Shown piece after piece: positions 10,881 through 25,639 of a DNA stretch of 64,000 nt. Position numbers and translations under genes: made by a program. Within the stretch, counting starts at the first letter, position 1. Each line of letters begins with the position of its first letter. The stretch is from Aphelocoma coerulescens (Eukaryota > Chordata > Aves > Passeriformes > Corvidae), in contig NC_091023.1 of assembly GCF_041296385.1 (NCBI RefSeq), forward strand, positions 5,828,924-5,892,923. The letters are read 5' to 3'. The notes beneath the pieces are model-generated. The model was not told where the DNA came from and ran no database searches. It saw nothing but the letters and a program-made list of their open reading frames with translations.

Positions 10881-13800
10881 GTTCCATGTTCTTGGATAAT
10901 TATCTGTTTTCAAGCTCTGTGTTGGGGAACATAATTTTCTTAGTATGAAAAGTTTGACATTTCATTGGAAAGACTTGTGAACCATCGAAGTCTCTCATTA
11001 CTTGGTAGCACTCAATGGACCCAGGCTTCGGATTTGACGTTTCGTGTGAAAACATGACAGAAACAGGGATCTGCTTAGTCTCCTCCACACTAAATCACAG
11101 CAACAAAGCACTAAAATACAATATGGAATGAAGTATGGAAAATACGGTAAGAAGATAGGTAATGATGTTTGTCATCCATTTAACATGTATCAATGTGGGA
11201 GATAAATCACCCGTTATTTATTACATAAGCTAACTAGCTTTAATGACACTGCAACCCAAACTCACATATAAAAATAATCCTACTGTCTCAGGGCCACCAC
11301 ACTTCTCTGAAATCTTGAATATCATAAATATGTCAAATTATTTAGAAAGTGCCACGTGTACAGGAAGAGGAAAAAAAAGGATTGGAGCCTATGCTGCTAT
11401 GAATCAGCAAACTGAATTCTGTGGAGCTGCTCCAGTTGGTTCCACATGAAGGGCCAGCCCAGATTTTTTCTGTTTGGAAAAGCAGGGTGTTGTGACAGAA
11501 CAGAAAAATGCATTTCATGTTGCATAAGTTTGACAGAAGAAAAGACTCTCTTTCCAGATGTTGTACTCCCATGGTTTCATGGTAACATCTGAGGACATGA
11601 TTGAATGCTTTTGCTAAATCATTTTTATTTAAAAAGGGAGGAAGAGGGAAGAAAATATACTTCTGCAAGCAGCAGCTGTCACTGCAGCTTTTTTCTTATG
11701 GTTTTTCCTACAGCTTTTCACTGATGGCTTCCATGGAGGTTCTGTGCCGTCACAAAGATTGAGTTCACAATACCATGGTTTTACCAGTGAGTCTCTCTCC
11801 TCACAGAACTCAAGATCCATTAAATTTGATTAAAATTGGCCAAAGAGTAGAAAAGCTACAGCAGGAGTGGCAAGGCTGAGAGGCAGGGACACAGCAGAGC
11901 ATATTACATAAGCCATGTTTGTTTATGAAACCAGGTTAAAATACAACATAAGGGCAAACAACCAACTGCCCTTGGCAGATCACCAGTGAAATTTCTGGAG
12001 AGCAGGAAGAGTTCTTTGTCTGATGCAGCTCTGCTTTTCCCCTCACAGGTTTAAATTCTGTTCAGGCTCAGACAGGCACAGTAAATGGAAAAAGGTCAGT
12101 GCATCGGTCTTCACGGAATATCATCTGCTCCTACTGCCTTTTGAGAGCCACTAACAAGATAATCTGATCACAAAGATCAAAAGCTCTCTTGTGGTGCACT
12201 GGGGAAATTGATAACTGCATCCTCCTATGCTGGATATCCTATAATTCAGAGCTGGGAACTGGCCCACATTTACCAAAGATGTAAAGTGGCTTTGAAAGTC
12301 TGTCTTTATCTCTCATTCACACTATATAAAGGTATTTCCAGGGAGAGAACAGGAATGTTCAGAACAGGGCTCCAGACTTGTGCTACCAGCACTTTACTGC
12401 AGGACTCATTTAAGCCATTTCAGCACATCCAAGCAACCATCATTTGCCCTGATGTTTTACACTTATATTTTATACTTATTAATTCAGAATGTTTTCTTGA
12501 CAAGTGACTAAGTTCCCCACTTAATCAAATAGAATAATTTTCACTGACGTACCTTCTGAGATTTCTGAAGCTTCTCCACTCCATTTTTAAGTTCACAAAA
12601 AATTTAGTTCTTCGTTTAATTAAAACAATCATCCTATTTTCTCCATTGATGGGTCTCAATTAGATTCTACTCTTGTACAGCTCTGTAGACTTCACCTAAA
12701 TTTCAAGCAGTGTTCAAAAAGAGCGAAGGAAAGACGTCAGCTCTGCTAAAGACAAGAGAGAATTCTGGACTGGAGCTGGCTTCTGTTATTGTTAAGACCT
12801 AGTTTGGAATAGGTGAAAACCCAGAAAAATGACCTGAGAACCACCACTATAAGACAGTCAGTGGAAAACAAACATTCTACTGATACTGTTTTCTCCCTTC
12901 TCAGCAAGATGCTCTCCATTTCATTTGTATTTAATCTTTCTTGCCAGGTCCTCTTCACTGCTTACTTGTGACCCACCCCTGTCATTTTTGCCTTCTCATG
13001 GAACAGCATTCTCTGTCCTGCCTAAATGCAGTCATCCATTCAGCTGAGCATGAGGATTCTTGGTCACTTCTGTTTGAATGCATCATGAGGTTTTACATGT
13101 GGAAGCTCTTCTTCCCCTGGAGACCAGTCCCTTGTGGACTGCAGCAGCTCTGCCCAGCAGATACACACTGAAGGCCTGTGAGGTCCGTTCCATCCTCTCA
13201 CCTGTGTCTCTTCCTGGCCTTAGACCTCTGGAGAATAAGGCTGGCCTACCTTTAAATTTTGCTCTCTCACAGCTTTTATACCACTCAGAATCTTCCTTTA
13301 TGCAGGGATTCTCAGTGGAAACAAGGAGGAATCAACCCCAGAGATCTCATCACTGACCACCAGCAATTTTCCCCACTGTCCAGGAACTCCCAGACGAGCT
13401 TCTCCACAATACAGTGCTCTAGGGGAGAAATGTGGGCTGGAAAAGCTCACACATTTTCATGGACAGGGATGTTATATCCTGCTTGTCAAGCATCCCATGT
13501 GGGATACCTGCCCTGCCAGCCCCAGCTCCCTGCTGCCTCCAGCCTCCTCTGAGTGAGAGTTGAGGTATGATTGCATCACGTGCTGGTTCTGCACCAACGT
13601 CCTGCTTTGCTCCCACTTAACCGGGGCTTGAGACGGCAGCAAGTACCAGGAAACACACACCTGGATAAGCTATTGCTTCAAAACAAAAAGCTAAGGGTGA
13701 GAGGTCCTGGATTTCAGAACTGACAGCAAACACCGAGCTTGTCAATTTTCCTTCCTGGCAAGGCACTCCCGCTGCAGTGAAGAACGAGTTGTGGCATTGT

Positions 13801-16800
13801 CACTTCCATCAGCTCACGATAGCCTCACTCCAGCCCCACAAGGCTGGTGTGTTCACACGCAGCTCTGGGAGGAACGATTATTTGTGGTGACAAAGGATGA
13901 TCTAAGCAAACAAAGGCAGACTCCCCGTGCCCTTGTCTTCTCACCTGATGCCTGAGCAATCACATTACAGAGCCTTCATTCTGCCTTGGGCGTTTTCCTA
14001 ACCATGAATCACAAAATACAAGGCAGAGATGGCATAAAGAGACGATTAGGAATTTACCCTTCTGGCATTGTGGCTTCCTCTCCTTCCCTGGAGCTTAGAC
14101 ATGGCTGTGCTGAGCCCTGAGCACTGGCTGCTCTGGCAGCAGCCATACAAACCAGTGCTGGCTGTAACCCAACTGGGAAGGAACAGCAGTCTCCAAAGAA
14201 CCCCAGCACCACTACTGTATCTGGGGGAGTTGTTTAGTCTGGGTCTTTTAAGTATTTCTGAGGTAATACAGCTATATTTAGCTGCTGAAACATAACATGA
14301 AGTATAGCAAGAACCCCACTGTGTATTTGGTCATCTGATCCAAATCAGGCATGAAAAAGAAGGAATCTATCTTTAGTTTAACTTCAAAGCCGAGGCCATG
14401 CTTCTTACTGTCAGACAGGTAGGACTCGCAGTGATCGGCTGTGATTACAACTGCGGGGGCACACACCCGCAGGGAAATCTAAGGCAGCTGGAAAGGCTCA
14501 GCAGCACTAATGCTCCCTCTCTCTCTTCTCCCTGGCTGGTGTGTAAGTTATGGGGCAGGCCTGTGCTATTCATTCCAATTACTCTGATGCCCTGAATGAC
14601 TGACTACCAAATCAAAGCCTGCTCACCGATTTCACTCAAGGTCATCTCTCAAAAAATTTTCCCTCCTCAGTCCCCAGCCCTCTCCATGCTGTCATAGGGC
14701 TCAAGACAGAGACACAGCACTCAAAGGGACACAAAGAGAATGGTGCTACAAGCCTTTTTATGCAGCAAAGTGGGCAAAAAGCCATTGTGGGAATTGTGTT
14801 AAGATCCACTTCCATCACAAAGCTCTCTGTTGTGCTCTCTGTCACCCTCCCCAGAGCTTTACCTGGCCTCCTGTATCTGCAAGCTCTGCAGGGACTGCCT
14901 ACTCTTTTGGATTTACTACTACAGGGAGCTGTTCTTAGCTGGTCCCTTATTCCATCTGTAATAAACATGATTAATTGTAATAATTAAAAGGATATCCCCC
15001 TGCTTTTTGTTCTTTTATTGCTGTACAGATGGTAGGTGTTTTTTTTCTGTTTTCTTTCCTATGCTGGGTTTTTCTTTCAAGTCTGATCTCACCACCTCTC
15101 CATTGCAATGTAGGTACACATCAGTCAAATAAGTGAAATTTTAATAAGGTGAATGGGGCTTAATTGTGCCCATTTTTATAAATCATATTTCCTCTTACCC
15201 CCCTTCATTTGACACATTACACTCCAGGTAATATGGAGTTATACCAGTTATATCAGTTATACCATGACAACACATATTCTAAGTCTTGTTGTGATTATTT
15301 AAATACATGGTGTCCTGATTCTTACTCACTTCACCTGGTTTTTGTTAAAAGAGATGGCAATATGGAACCATAATGAAGGACTAACTTGTCAAATTTTATC
15401 TTCAAGGACGTTGGATTAATGTGAAGCACACAGCTGAGGTATCTGTGTTTTGAAGGGCTTGAGAGACTTTTTAATTGCTGCAATCTGTTGTGCCTCTCAG
15501 ATCTATTTGTGAAGGTATTCAGCACGGTGTGTGCTGCTTTGCTGATCAGCTACTCTTTGTCTTGTAATGAAGAAATGTTTTGTCTTCTGTCAGATATTAG
15601 AGCCACTGATATTTAAGTGTTTAAGAATGGGAAATGAAAGAATGAATATTAACAAAGGAATGAAAACAGTTATGATGACGTTTGATAAAACATCGTAAGG
15701 TGGTGTTTTTACTATTTTATTATGTTTTGTTTATCTCTCTTCTGTTCATTAGCCAGAAGCCAGGGAGTTTTCTTTCAACAGATCCTCTACTCTAATGCTT
15801 TCTAGAAAAAGGCAGTTTATTACCTCCAAATAAACTGTTACTATGGGCTACATCCATATGTTTTCTATATCCTTTCTTTGGATCTACAGTGGATGTTTTA
15901 CATTAGTGGCCTCTTTCAGAAGTTCCCATTTTTAAGACGTCTCTAAAAGGGAAATACGCAGCAATAGTTGATTATACCCTCTGATTCTACTTATTCTATC
16001 AAAAAAGGGAATTTATGTCACAACAGGGGTGGGACTACCATTGGAGCAGAAAACTTTAATAAATGTTTATTTTATATTAATAATAAATCATGCCTATATT
16101 ATCTCCATACTGAAAATAAGTGGCCAGTGTAGAGCAGACCAAGTCACTGCTCACTTATTGTTTATAAGGAAGGGGAAACTGACTGAACCATATTTTGCTA
16201 TAATTTTCATGAAGTCTCCCTCCTCCCTGTTACATTTCTCCTACACCCTTCTGATGAGTAATACACATCCTAGATAAACACCCTAGGGCTTCTCCTCAGA
16301 CATTCATCCCACCCCTGCTGTGCTCCCACAAGCATATGTCTCTATTTCCCTCTCACACCACTCTAGGTTTATTTCTTGCCCCTTTACCTGATCTCACACA
16401 GATACTTTATTCTCCCTCCTCTTGCTGCCTGCAAAGCCTCCACATCACTGCAGTTTGCTTCTCACATCTACTGTTAGTCCCTTTATTCAGCTATGAAAGA
16501 GTGGAAGTACTCAGGGTGCTGATCTGGAGTTGCTGCCTTTGTTAACTTTTTTTGTACTACAACTCCCTTTGTACAGTGTCTTCTAAATTGTGGTGTATCT
16601 GATACTGGGAGCATGATTTGATCCCGTTTAACTCTTCGGAAGTTAGTGCAGCCTGCAACATCAGAACTAACCACTCTCAGGCTACTCATTTTCACAGATT
16701 GTATTAGTCAAGAGTTTTTTCATTTCTCGTTTAAGTGCCAGAACTGCCAACAGAAGGTGAGGAATAATGATCTACCTCCAGAACAGAGTTTAATATTTAA

Positions 16801-17819
16801 TGGTCCATGATCACTATTTAATTTGGACCAATCCCATACTGTATGCCATAGATGTCTCTCTCTACTGTTCCACATCTGTTAAATATTTTAGATATTTTAG
16901 CTTTATATTTATGTAGTTGAGGTGCAGTATAATACAGCCTGTTAAAATCAAGAGTGTATGAGGTTATATTGGGTATTCTGAGAAAGACAGATTTAGCAAG
17001 CTTAATGGAAACCATTCACTCCTCTACAGAGATGTCACATTTGTTTCTCACAGTTTAGTACACTACGTTTAACTCAGTTTTTTCCATCAAAGGCAACTGA
17101 TGTCTTCTAGCAACACATTCAGACATGGTTTCCTTCTTAGTTCCAACTTCTCCAGAATAAATTAATCCGACAGACAGTGGCATGCACGTGAAGACGATCA
17201 TTCTGTATGCAAAATGACATCTCCATAAAAATGTGACAGAGCACAACTTACTGTCTACATCCACTGGAATCCTCCTAAGTTCCTACTGGGGTTCTTGTTA
17301 ACATTTGGGCAGCACATTGCCATTATGGCTCAAAACTCTTTCTCCGATTTTCCTAAGCTTTAATGAGCCAGGAATGTCAGACTGGTTAACACCACAGCAA
17401 TACCACCTCATTTTCAGGAAACTGTTCCACAAAGCTTGAGTATCATTAGGTGGATGGAGCATTACAGTCTCTGCCATCAGGTTTCTGTCCACAATTCTCT
17501 GCTGTCAGTATTTTCACTAAAATTGAAGGTTTTATCCTCAAGAAAGACTCCTACCCTGAAGCAGGACACCTATCTTTTCCAAAGGCCAAGTTCCATAATG
17601 GTATCAGGGCAGGTTTAGATGAGTGAAGACAGAAGTATCCTCAGATCATGTCCTCACTGTTACAATTGTGGACACCACAGTCTGGCAAACAACTGAGAAG
17701 TGCAGACCAAACCAAGAAAATGCGGTAACAACTCCCACTCTCACTCCTCACTAACTTTATGCTTTAAAGTGATCTCACTGGGCAGTGATACTGGGCAAGG
17801 CCTAATGATTAAAAAGGAT

Positions 17820-17985
17820 GACATAAACTTGGAATTTGAGCCATACTAGAGCAAATACCATGACCATCACAGACAGCTGAGGAGGAGCCAAGAACCCACT
17901 GAAAAGAAATAAGCAGACATATCTACTATTTCCTATCACTTACATTCTTAATCTTTAAACCAAAATTCTGCTTTATTTATTTGGG
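17820..17985 (-). repeat. Dispersed repeat of unknown family, copy 2 (inverted)
   Basis: This is the reverse-oriented partner of the segment at 9832-9980. On the minus strand it reads aataaataaagcagaatttt, then tttaaagattaagaatgtaa and the other shared blocks, ending at ggctcaaattccaagttta. Sequence on either side does not obviously match between copies, so this looks like dispersal of an element rather than a large inverted duplication. Confidence 0.75.
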
Positions 17986-19054
17986 CAATTAAGCAGATTA
18001 TTTCATCACTGGCTGTGCACAGAACTTGGAGGATTTAGTTAAGCTCTTAAGCAATTCTGAAATGTACTGTGAATACTTGTCCAAAAACGTGCCCATATCA
18101 TATAGCATAGACAGGTAAGAGAGTGAGTCGGAAGACAAAAAAGCTGATATTAAGGAGGAAATGCTCTCAGGGGATACGAACACAAAGCAAAAGACACATC
18201 ATGACTTGTGTGAATTACCTACAGAAGTGTTTGCTTTCTTATGGCAGCATTAATCTTTGCACATGGTGGCGTTTATCCTCGCCCCTGTTGTGCAGCAGGC
18301 AGGGAGCTGCAGGACATCACTGCCTTCTGCCCCCAGGCATCTGACAGCAGCTGATCTTCCACATTTTGTGTAGGTCAAGAGTGCCTCTGGCAGAGAGGAT
18401 TTTTTTCTCTCTCTTACAGGTACCATTCAGACAATGTAGAGAGTTTCACTCTCCCCCATGTCCTAAAGTTTCCTCTCCTCCCCTTCCTTCCCACAAGCCC
18501 AGGACGACACCATCTAACTTTGGCCATGTCCACCCTGAGTGCCACAGTCCAGATCCTTGTACTCTGTTCCCATTCACATCAAGGTTCATGAGGACCTCTC
18601 TGCCCTCCGTACTCCTGAAGGAGAAAGGGCTAGATCAAGGAAATGAGGAACTACACAGGCATGGCTGCAAAATACCCCCCGACAAGCTTCCACATCGCTG
18701 TCTGGCAGTGTAAGGCCACCTTTGCAGGGCTAGGTTTTTGTCCTAAGTAGAGAATTATAAAAAAACTTTTGAATCTTGGAGGTGTCAAGCACAAAAAGGA
18801 GATAAACAACATCCATTCTTCATAAAACAATAAACACAGCAAACTTTTCAAGCTAGAGGCTTTCTGAATGCAAAGCACAGCCCCACATAACATGACCTTC
18901 CAAAAGAGAATTGTCACCTCCCGATTTATACTTGCAATATCACATCTTCCCTGCATGAATTTCAAAGTGTATGATAATGTACTACAAGTCCTCAGAGCCA
19001 GAGTGAATTGCTGGATAGCTGGCTCGGGATCAAAATGATCAGTATGCAATAAAA

Positions 19055-19160
19055 ATGGCCCTACAGGTTGAGACAGGAGTTCATCCAGCCTAGTATCCTG
19101 CTCCTGATGGTGGCACAAACCTGATACTGCTCCGTCTCCCTTCATTCCCTTCAGGCAAAG
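19055..19160 (+). repeat. Possible degenerate ancient amniote interspersed repeat
   Basis: The run gttcatccagcctagtatcc followed by tgctcctgatggtggca resembles, from memory, a widespread old reptilian/amniote repeat with a 'catctagcccagtatcctgtctc..acagtggcca' core. The match is partial and its boundaries are unclear. Confidence 0.3.
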
Positions 19161-22100
19161 TGTGTTCATCATCCTGATGACAACAGGCAAAGGAATTCAC
19201 TGACTCACTCCTTGAGGAGCTGAATTGTAGCTGGTGGTGAGCGCTGTGGGACATTGGCCGGAACAGGAGGGATGACAGCCTCAGGGGCCTCTGGATGGGG
19301 GAGAGTACAGTGGAATCAGAGGGATGAGTGACAGCAAGACTTCAGGAGTCTGTGGCCAGACTGCGTCTTCCTCCTCACTAACCTACTGCTCTCCCAGCAT
19401 TCAGGTCTGCCTGAGGGATTCCTCCCCACTGTGGGACTCTGAAGACCAGGATGGACTGGACATGCTGGGTAGAGCTGAAGACCATGACGGAACTGCAGGT
19501 CGCAGTCCAATACCTCCAATAAGGTTTTTAACACGGCTCTTGGAAACCTACAGGTGAGTATGTGCAGCTGAGCCTGTCACACTGCACTGCTGCATTCCCG
19601 AGTCTTCCCATGGCCAGTTTCCCGTATTCCCAGTGGGCATGTTTGGCACTGCAGTGCAGAGCTCCATGAGGGCTGTCAGGCAGGGCCAGATAGCTCCACA
19701 GCGCTGCAGCACCAGGTCGGGTGTCTCCATGTCCCGAACATGCCAGGGTGCCTCCTACGGAGCTCCTTACAAACTTTAAGCATCACAGCTTCATATCTGG
19801 TCCTGCTGACCCTGCAAAGAGCCCCCACCAAAGGGCACACACTGAGACCAGGGAGCACCTTGGATGTGCCTGAGTCCTGCTCACAGCAGACGGCTGGGAG
19901 CTGGGAGGAAATGCAATGCAAACTGTCCATTTGTAATCCTTGATAGTTCACATTAAATAAAACCACGGGTGTAGAGGAAATGCCTGACTGATAGTGTAAG
20001 CACTCATGTAAATGTGTGCAGACTGGCAAGCTGATTTTCATCACTCAGGCCGCTCTATTCTTTGAAGATATGTCACTTCCCTGGATCATGCAGCTGTGTG
20101 TTTGAAGCTCACACTAGTTGGACAAAATTATTTGTTCATGATCTTAATGTTTAGCCCTTTCATGGAAAAAAATTCCAGTACTTCAAGCTTTTGTGAGTCT
20201 GAAAGGCTCATTCAGTTTTTGCAGATCTGCCTTAGCTTTTCTATTTCAATTATTTATTTGAAGCCTGAACGGGCAATTTGATGAATGAAAGAGAGAGGGT
20301 GGACAAGAAAGCACACAAATATCATATTGTATATAATTTTTCCAATTACTATGCAACAGTCCTCAACCAGTTGAGAAGATTTAATATTTTTGGTATGCTA
20401 TTACACGGGTTTTTTTAATTTTCTTCTTGCTTTCCTCTTTCCTTATTATTAATTAATCTATTCAGTCACAAGAGCATTTAATTTTAGGAACTGATCCTGA
20501 TGCTATGTTACCTTCAGGAAACTAATGCCATGATCCAAGAAAACCAAATCACTGGATTCCAGAGCTGGAGGGATATTCACCTCATTCAAGGCTGTTATGC
20601 AAAGATGTTGAGTTTCTCACCCCTGCTTCTTCTGTGCATATTTTTACAATTTTAACCCTCTGCATACACATGTGGCTGATTTCCTCCCTTGCATCTCAAC
20701 CAACAGACAAAAATTTTAATAGTAAGATGTTGTTATTTCAGGAGTGTCAGAGGTGCCAGCCCCATCCTGGGAAAGGTGATTGTGGTGTCTCTCAGTGAGG
20801 CAGGTAAAGCATAAAACTTCCCATCAATGTAGTTGATTCTTCATTTGACTCCCTGTGGGGCTTCATTTTTTCTGAAGTGAGAGATTAATCTGGAAGTGAG
20901 ACCCAGTGCAACTCCTCCTTTCCTGATATGAGCTTGGCTATACTGCTTCACTGAGAGGATCTACCCCTACACACCTACAAACCTGCTGGCTTCCCCATAT
21001 GATAAAAAGGCATTTTTAGAGTACTCCTTGCAAAAAAACCCCAAAAACCCTGAGGGAATCATTTAATAAAGAATGGTAATTCTTGCAGTACTCTTAAAGC
21101 CAACCTATTTCCCAGAAAAGATATTCATTCAATGTTTTTCTGAATTTCATGTTTAGTTCATCAGGACAATCTCTACATACAGTGACATTTCTTTTCATTT
21201 TATATTTTCCAGAGGGCTGCTCTATCAGGCAGTGTAAAATTTAGGCCTGAAAGCGTTGACTGTTTTTTGAAGCTAACCCTAAGCCTCTGAGCTACTAAAT
21301 TATTTCTTAAGCAGAACCAGCATACTCTTCATTTAAGATCATTCAGCATCCTCTTGATTATGGTATGTCGTTACTTAAACTGCTGGAAAACTTTAGCTAG
21401 TCAGTAAGTTTTTTACACTGATCGTATTTTGCCAGTAAAATTTTAACTATGACATAGTTAAAGAGACATCTTTCATAGCTGCTGACTGAATATTAATCTG
21501 ATTTTTTATTTCCACTAGACTCCATTAGAATGTAACTAAACATTAAAAATGAGCACTAGATTCAGTGATGCTTATTCCCCCATTGCCTATCATTATGTGA
21601 CTCCTGAGTCCTGTTTCTCTTCATTCCATTTGAGGTCCTATCTATCTGATTTATGGAGCAAGCTGTGGCAGGAAGTGGAAAGGAATTCTAAATCAGCACT
21701 CATTCGTCAGACTTCAATACTAAGTGCAAAATATGGTATTAAAGCAAGACTGAAAGCTTTCTTACTTCTCCTTGTAGAAAATATCTCCTTGCTCAGGACT
21801 GCATGGAACAGCAGAGTTAATGGGATAAGTGGTCAGGAAATTTCCAACACTCAGCTGCTCTGCACCTGTGTGCCATCAGCCAGGGCAGAGTTGGAGGCAG
21901 GCTCAAACATGCAGAGTACATTCAAGTTTATGACTTAATTGCACTGAGAACCAGCACTGTTAGGTTGGATCAATGGTGCTGAGAGGAGCATTTCTACATC
22001 TCAGAGCTTCCCACACTGAGTTGCAACTACCCTGCAAACTGTCCACTTACTGCACTGTCCTGTAAGATGATACCTTTTCCAAGAGGCATTAAGGGGTTTC

Positions 22101-23719
22101 ATTTCTGCTGCTCAGCTTTCTTTTCTGTCTTAAACTTCCAAAGGATTCATGCTATCTGACATATGGTGCTTATACTACCTGCATTGTTGAATTATTGCTT
22201 CAAAAACGATACAAACCTATTTTAATTAGATTTATGGGAAATCTTCCTAAGGGAGATTCTTCCCAGTTGCAATTATGGAGCACACCTGAGATAAAGGGAT
22301 GGCAGTGTAAGGAATTATCTTTTTTTTAACATGAAGTATAGTTTATTTGGTTATTTTCATTATCAAAAGAGGTAATAATATTTTCAAAAGAAGCAAAGTG
22401 GCTCATCTGTATGAATCATTAACTATCTGTCCATAAATATGCACAAAGCTGTAAGAAATAAAGGAAATGAGGTTTCCTGCCCTAGAGAGTGTACAAAATG
22501 ATGCTATAGACAAATGTGCAGTGGCAGCAAAGCACTGGGCAACACGTGTCACTTGAGCTGTGCGTGCACAATGAGCAAGGACTCAAAATTACCACAGCAA
22601 AATTTTCCTAAGGTCTTTCAAGACAAGCGGATGCCTCTGGACTTTGAGTGCTCAACCCTGGGAGTGTAGAACTGCCTCTCTTTGGGATGAATCCAATGCA
22701 CCTTCCCTAGTCCTGAGCAGGGCTAGGAGCAGCAATCCTTTGTGAACCTGCCTCTTACCATGCAGCTGACACGCCTTTACTCTCGTATCCAGCACAGCAT
22801 TTTGGGAGGCACAACCCCACCCCAGCTACGCAGATGGCAGCTCTCACAGACATGAGAGCAGGGCAAGTACAAGTACAGCGAGAAGACGGGGTCAGGTAGT
22901 AGGAGAAAGTATGTGAAACATTGCCTTGTGCTCTCTTCATTACTCAGGATTGAGCAGCTCCTCATCACCATAAAAAGTTTGCCCAAAACAAGCCAGACAT
23001 TGAAAAGAAACCCACTCAAAGGTTAGATCAGTGAAGGCAGGCTAAAGATGAATGTTAGTGCCTGGTGACTTCAGCACGCCCCTGCACTGGCTTTTCAAGG
23101 CTTACAAGAAGCAGTGCTTGTTTTTATCACTATCTGCAGAAATTAAAATTGTATTTCATGCAAAAAGCTGCTCTGCTTAAATGGAACAGCTGATGAGAAG
23201 TAACCTCCTCAAATTGTGTTAACACCTGGTCCATTTAGCTTCTGCTTTGAATGAGATTTTACAGTTGAATTCTGAGCCACTCAGGGAGGGAGGCTGGGAG
23301 GGAAGTGCTGACATTCCCTTCCTGTGGTAGCACTGCGTGGCTGTGCTGTGAAAGGTACAGCAGTGGCATGTTTGGGACGTGAGCTAAATGGGAAGTCATT
23401 TGTTGTCACTAACATAAAACACAATTTTCAGCAAAAACGTTGTCTTACATTTTTGGAAATGTATGTGACCTTGCCACATACTAAGCACAGCTAGGACTAT
23501 AAATGCAGATCCATGGCCTCAACTCCATTTTGCTAGATAAAATCCCATTATATCTACATTATAACACCATAAATGTAGCTTTTTTCTAAATATAATACAT
23601 GTTAATTGTGGCAGATAAAGATATCAGCAGGACACTGACCTGAACAGAATACTTAAATGACACTGCAACGAACTGCAGAACAAAAATCTACAGCAAACAA
23701 AAAAAACCCAAATCAAGAA

Positions 23720-23770
23720 TGAGATGATCTTTAAGGTCCCTTTCGACCCAAACCACTCTGTGACAAGAAT
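23720..23770 (+). mobile_element. CR1 LINE 3'-end fragment
   Basis: The sequence gatgatctttaaggtccctt..cgacccaaaccactctgtga is a near match to the conserved 3' terminus of avian CR1 retrotransposons. Only about 50 bp is recognisable, as expected for the severe 5' truncation typical of CR1. It is preceded by an A-rich run at 23697-23708. Confidence 0.85.
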
Positions 23771-25639
23771 ATCTATATTATAAATCACCAGGATATTAAA
23801 CAAATCTGACAGAACAAAAACCCTTGAGTTCAGCATCTATCAGGCAGAGCTATGTAGTATGATACAGGACCTAATGAAGTACTTGCTTTCCCTACAAGTA
23901 AATATTTTAAAGTATTCATGTAAGAGCTGCACATGAGCTTCTTATGTGGAAGTCTGGACCACCTCGCTCTCATCAGCAATACTAAATCCCTGGAAAAACC
24001 AATACAAATAAAAAATATTCCTGTCTTTTCAAACAGTGTTTTAAAATGTTTTTCAAGAACATGCAATTATCCTAGCTGGGAATGGAATGAAAACTAAATA
24101 GAAACATGTGTAATCATTTTCTTAATAATGCTCTAATTTACTAGATGGATAAGCTCAACATCCATTCCATGTAGGAGAGATCATTTTATCTCCTTGCAGC
24201 TATGGAAGTTCTGGCGCAATCTTCTCAATCCAGCACACAACAGTGCTTGATGAGGCATTCATGAAACCCTGGCTTCTCCCCTAGGCTCCCTGGATTCCTC
24301 CGCATGTCACACTCAGTGGGGCAGCAGGGGTGTCCCACAGGATGTATCTGAGAGCTCGAAATCTTGTGTGAGCATTGCTCTGTCCCACACAGAAACTAAA
24401 AGATTTGCTGTCTTAGGAGAGATGGTTAAAAGCATCTCTTTTTGTGCTCACCACACTCACAACTTTTTTGCACACCAGTGACTGCTGCATTTCTTCTAAA
24501 GTTTGTCCCAGCCCCTGACTCATTTCTTGAGAAGTCCGTACTTTTTACAAATATATCTCTATATATCTCGATATATAATTCTGCCCTGAATGTCTTCTTT
24601 GGACACTTAACTGAAGATACCCAAAATGGAAGTAGCAAGGCATGTACCAAATGTTAGACTGGTCAAATGGTCACTTGTACAAGTATTAGCTTGCTTTTGC
24701 AACAGTCAGTATTTAACTCTTGGCTCAATAATCCTCATGTACTCCTCAATCCCAGTCAATATCCATTTAATATTTAATGATCAAGCTAACCAGTGAGCAC
24801 CAAATCAATCTGCCTCCCTGAGCTCTGGGAAGCACACAGGAGTTGCAACCAGCCCAGGGAGCCAGGGATGCTCCCCCCAGCTGCTCTTGGGAAGGTTCAC
24901 CCCTGCTCCCCACTGCTTCTCCCAGCTCTGCACCCCTGCCACCTCTCGCTCTGCACTTCACTTTGGCCTGTCCTCAGCAGGAAGCAGATGACAAATGTTT
25001 TGCTCTTTCTGCGCCCTCTGCTGCAAGTGCTCCAAACATTCAGCCTTTGGTTTAGCAGAACACAGTGAAGTCTCTGGAAACTTAAAGCTGTGATCCTGGT
25101 GGCAGAGCTGCTCACACTGCCGGAAGCCATGCTGTCATCTGAAGATGGATCACTTCTCTTCAGTGCATCTTCTCCTGCTACTAGCTGTGGCTTCCAGCTC
25201 CACAGGGCTCAGGGGTCATGCCTTTTCTTGGGTTGTTTAAGGAGCAAAAGAAAGAAAAGGCTTTCATTCCTTGTCACTCTGCTTTGCCTGGTTATCCTGC
25301 ATAGAGTGGGGGGTCTCTTAGGTATTCTCCATCACCAGCTGCTAGCCAAGGAAGGCACTGGAGCAGAAGGAGGACGTGGTTGGGCTTTGCCTGTCCCCCA
25401 TATCCTCCCTTATTCCTAAGAAGAATAACTGGGTTTATGCAGGGAGAATAAGTTTGCTCTCAAAGGAGCAGATGTAACTTCCTCAAAGCAGAGGGAATTG
25501 TGTTTTTACTGTTAGTGTAGTTTAGGTGCTCAAAACACGACTGGCATTACAGCCTCTCTTGGGTGATGGCACAGCTCCACCACTGTAGTGGGTTCACCTC
25601 TCCATTATTCCTGTGAGGTTTTCCCTCATAATGCCCCTA

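Noticed and set aside
18651..19190. 179-codon minus-strand open frame
   Set aside because: No recognisable family; it covers the possible old repeat at 19055-19160 and overlaps plus-strand frames. Likely chance.
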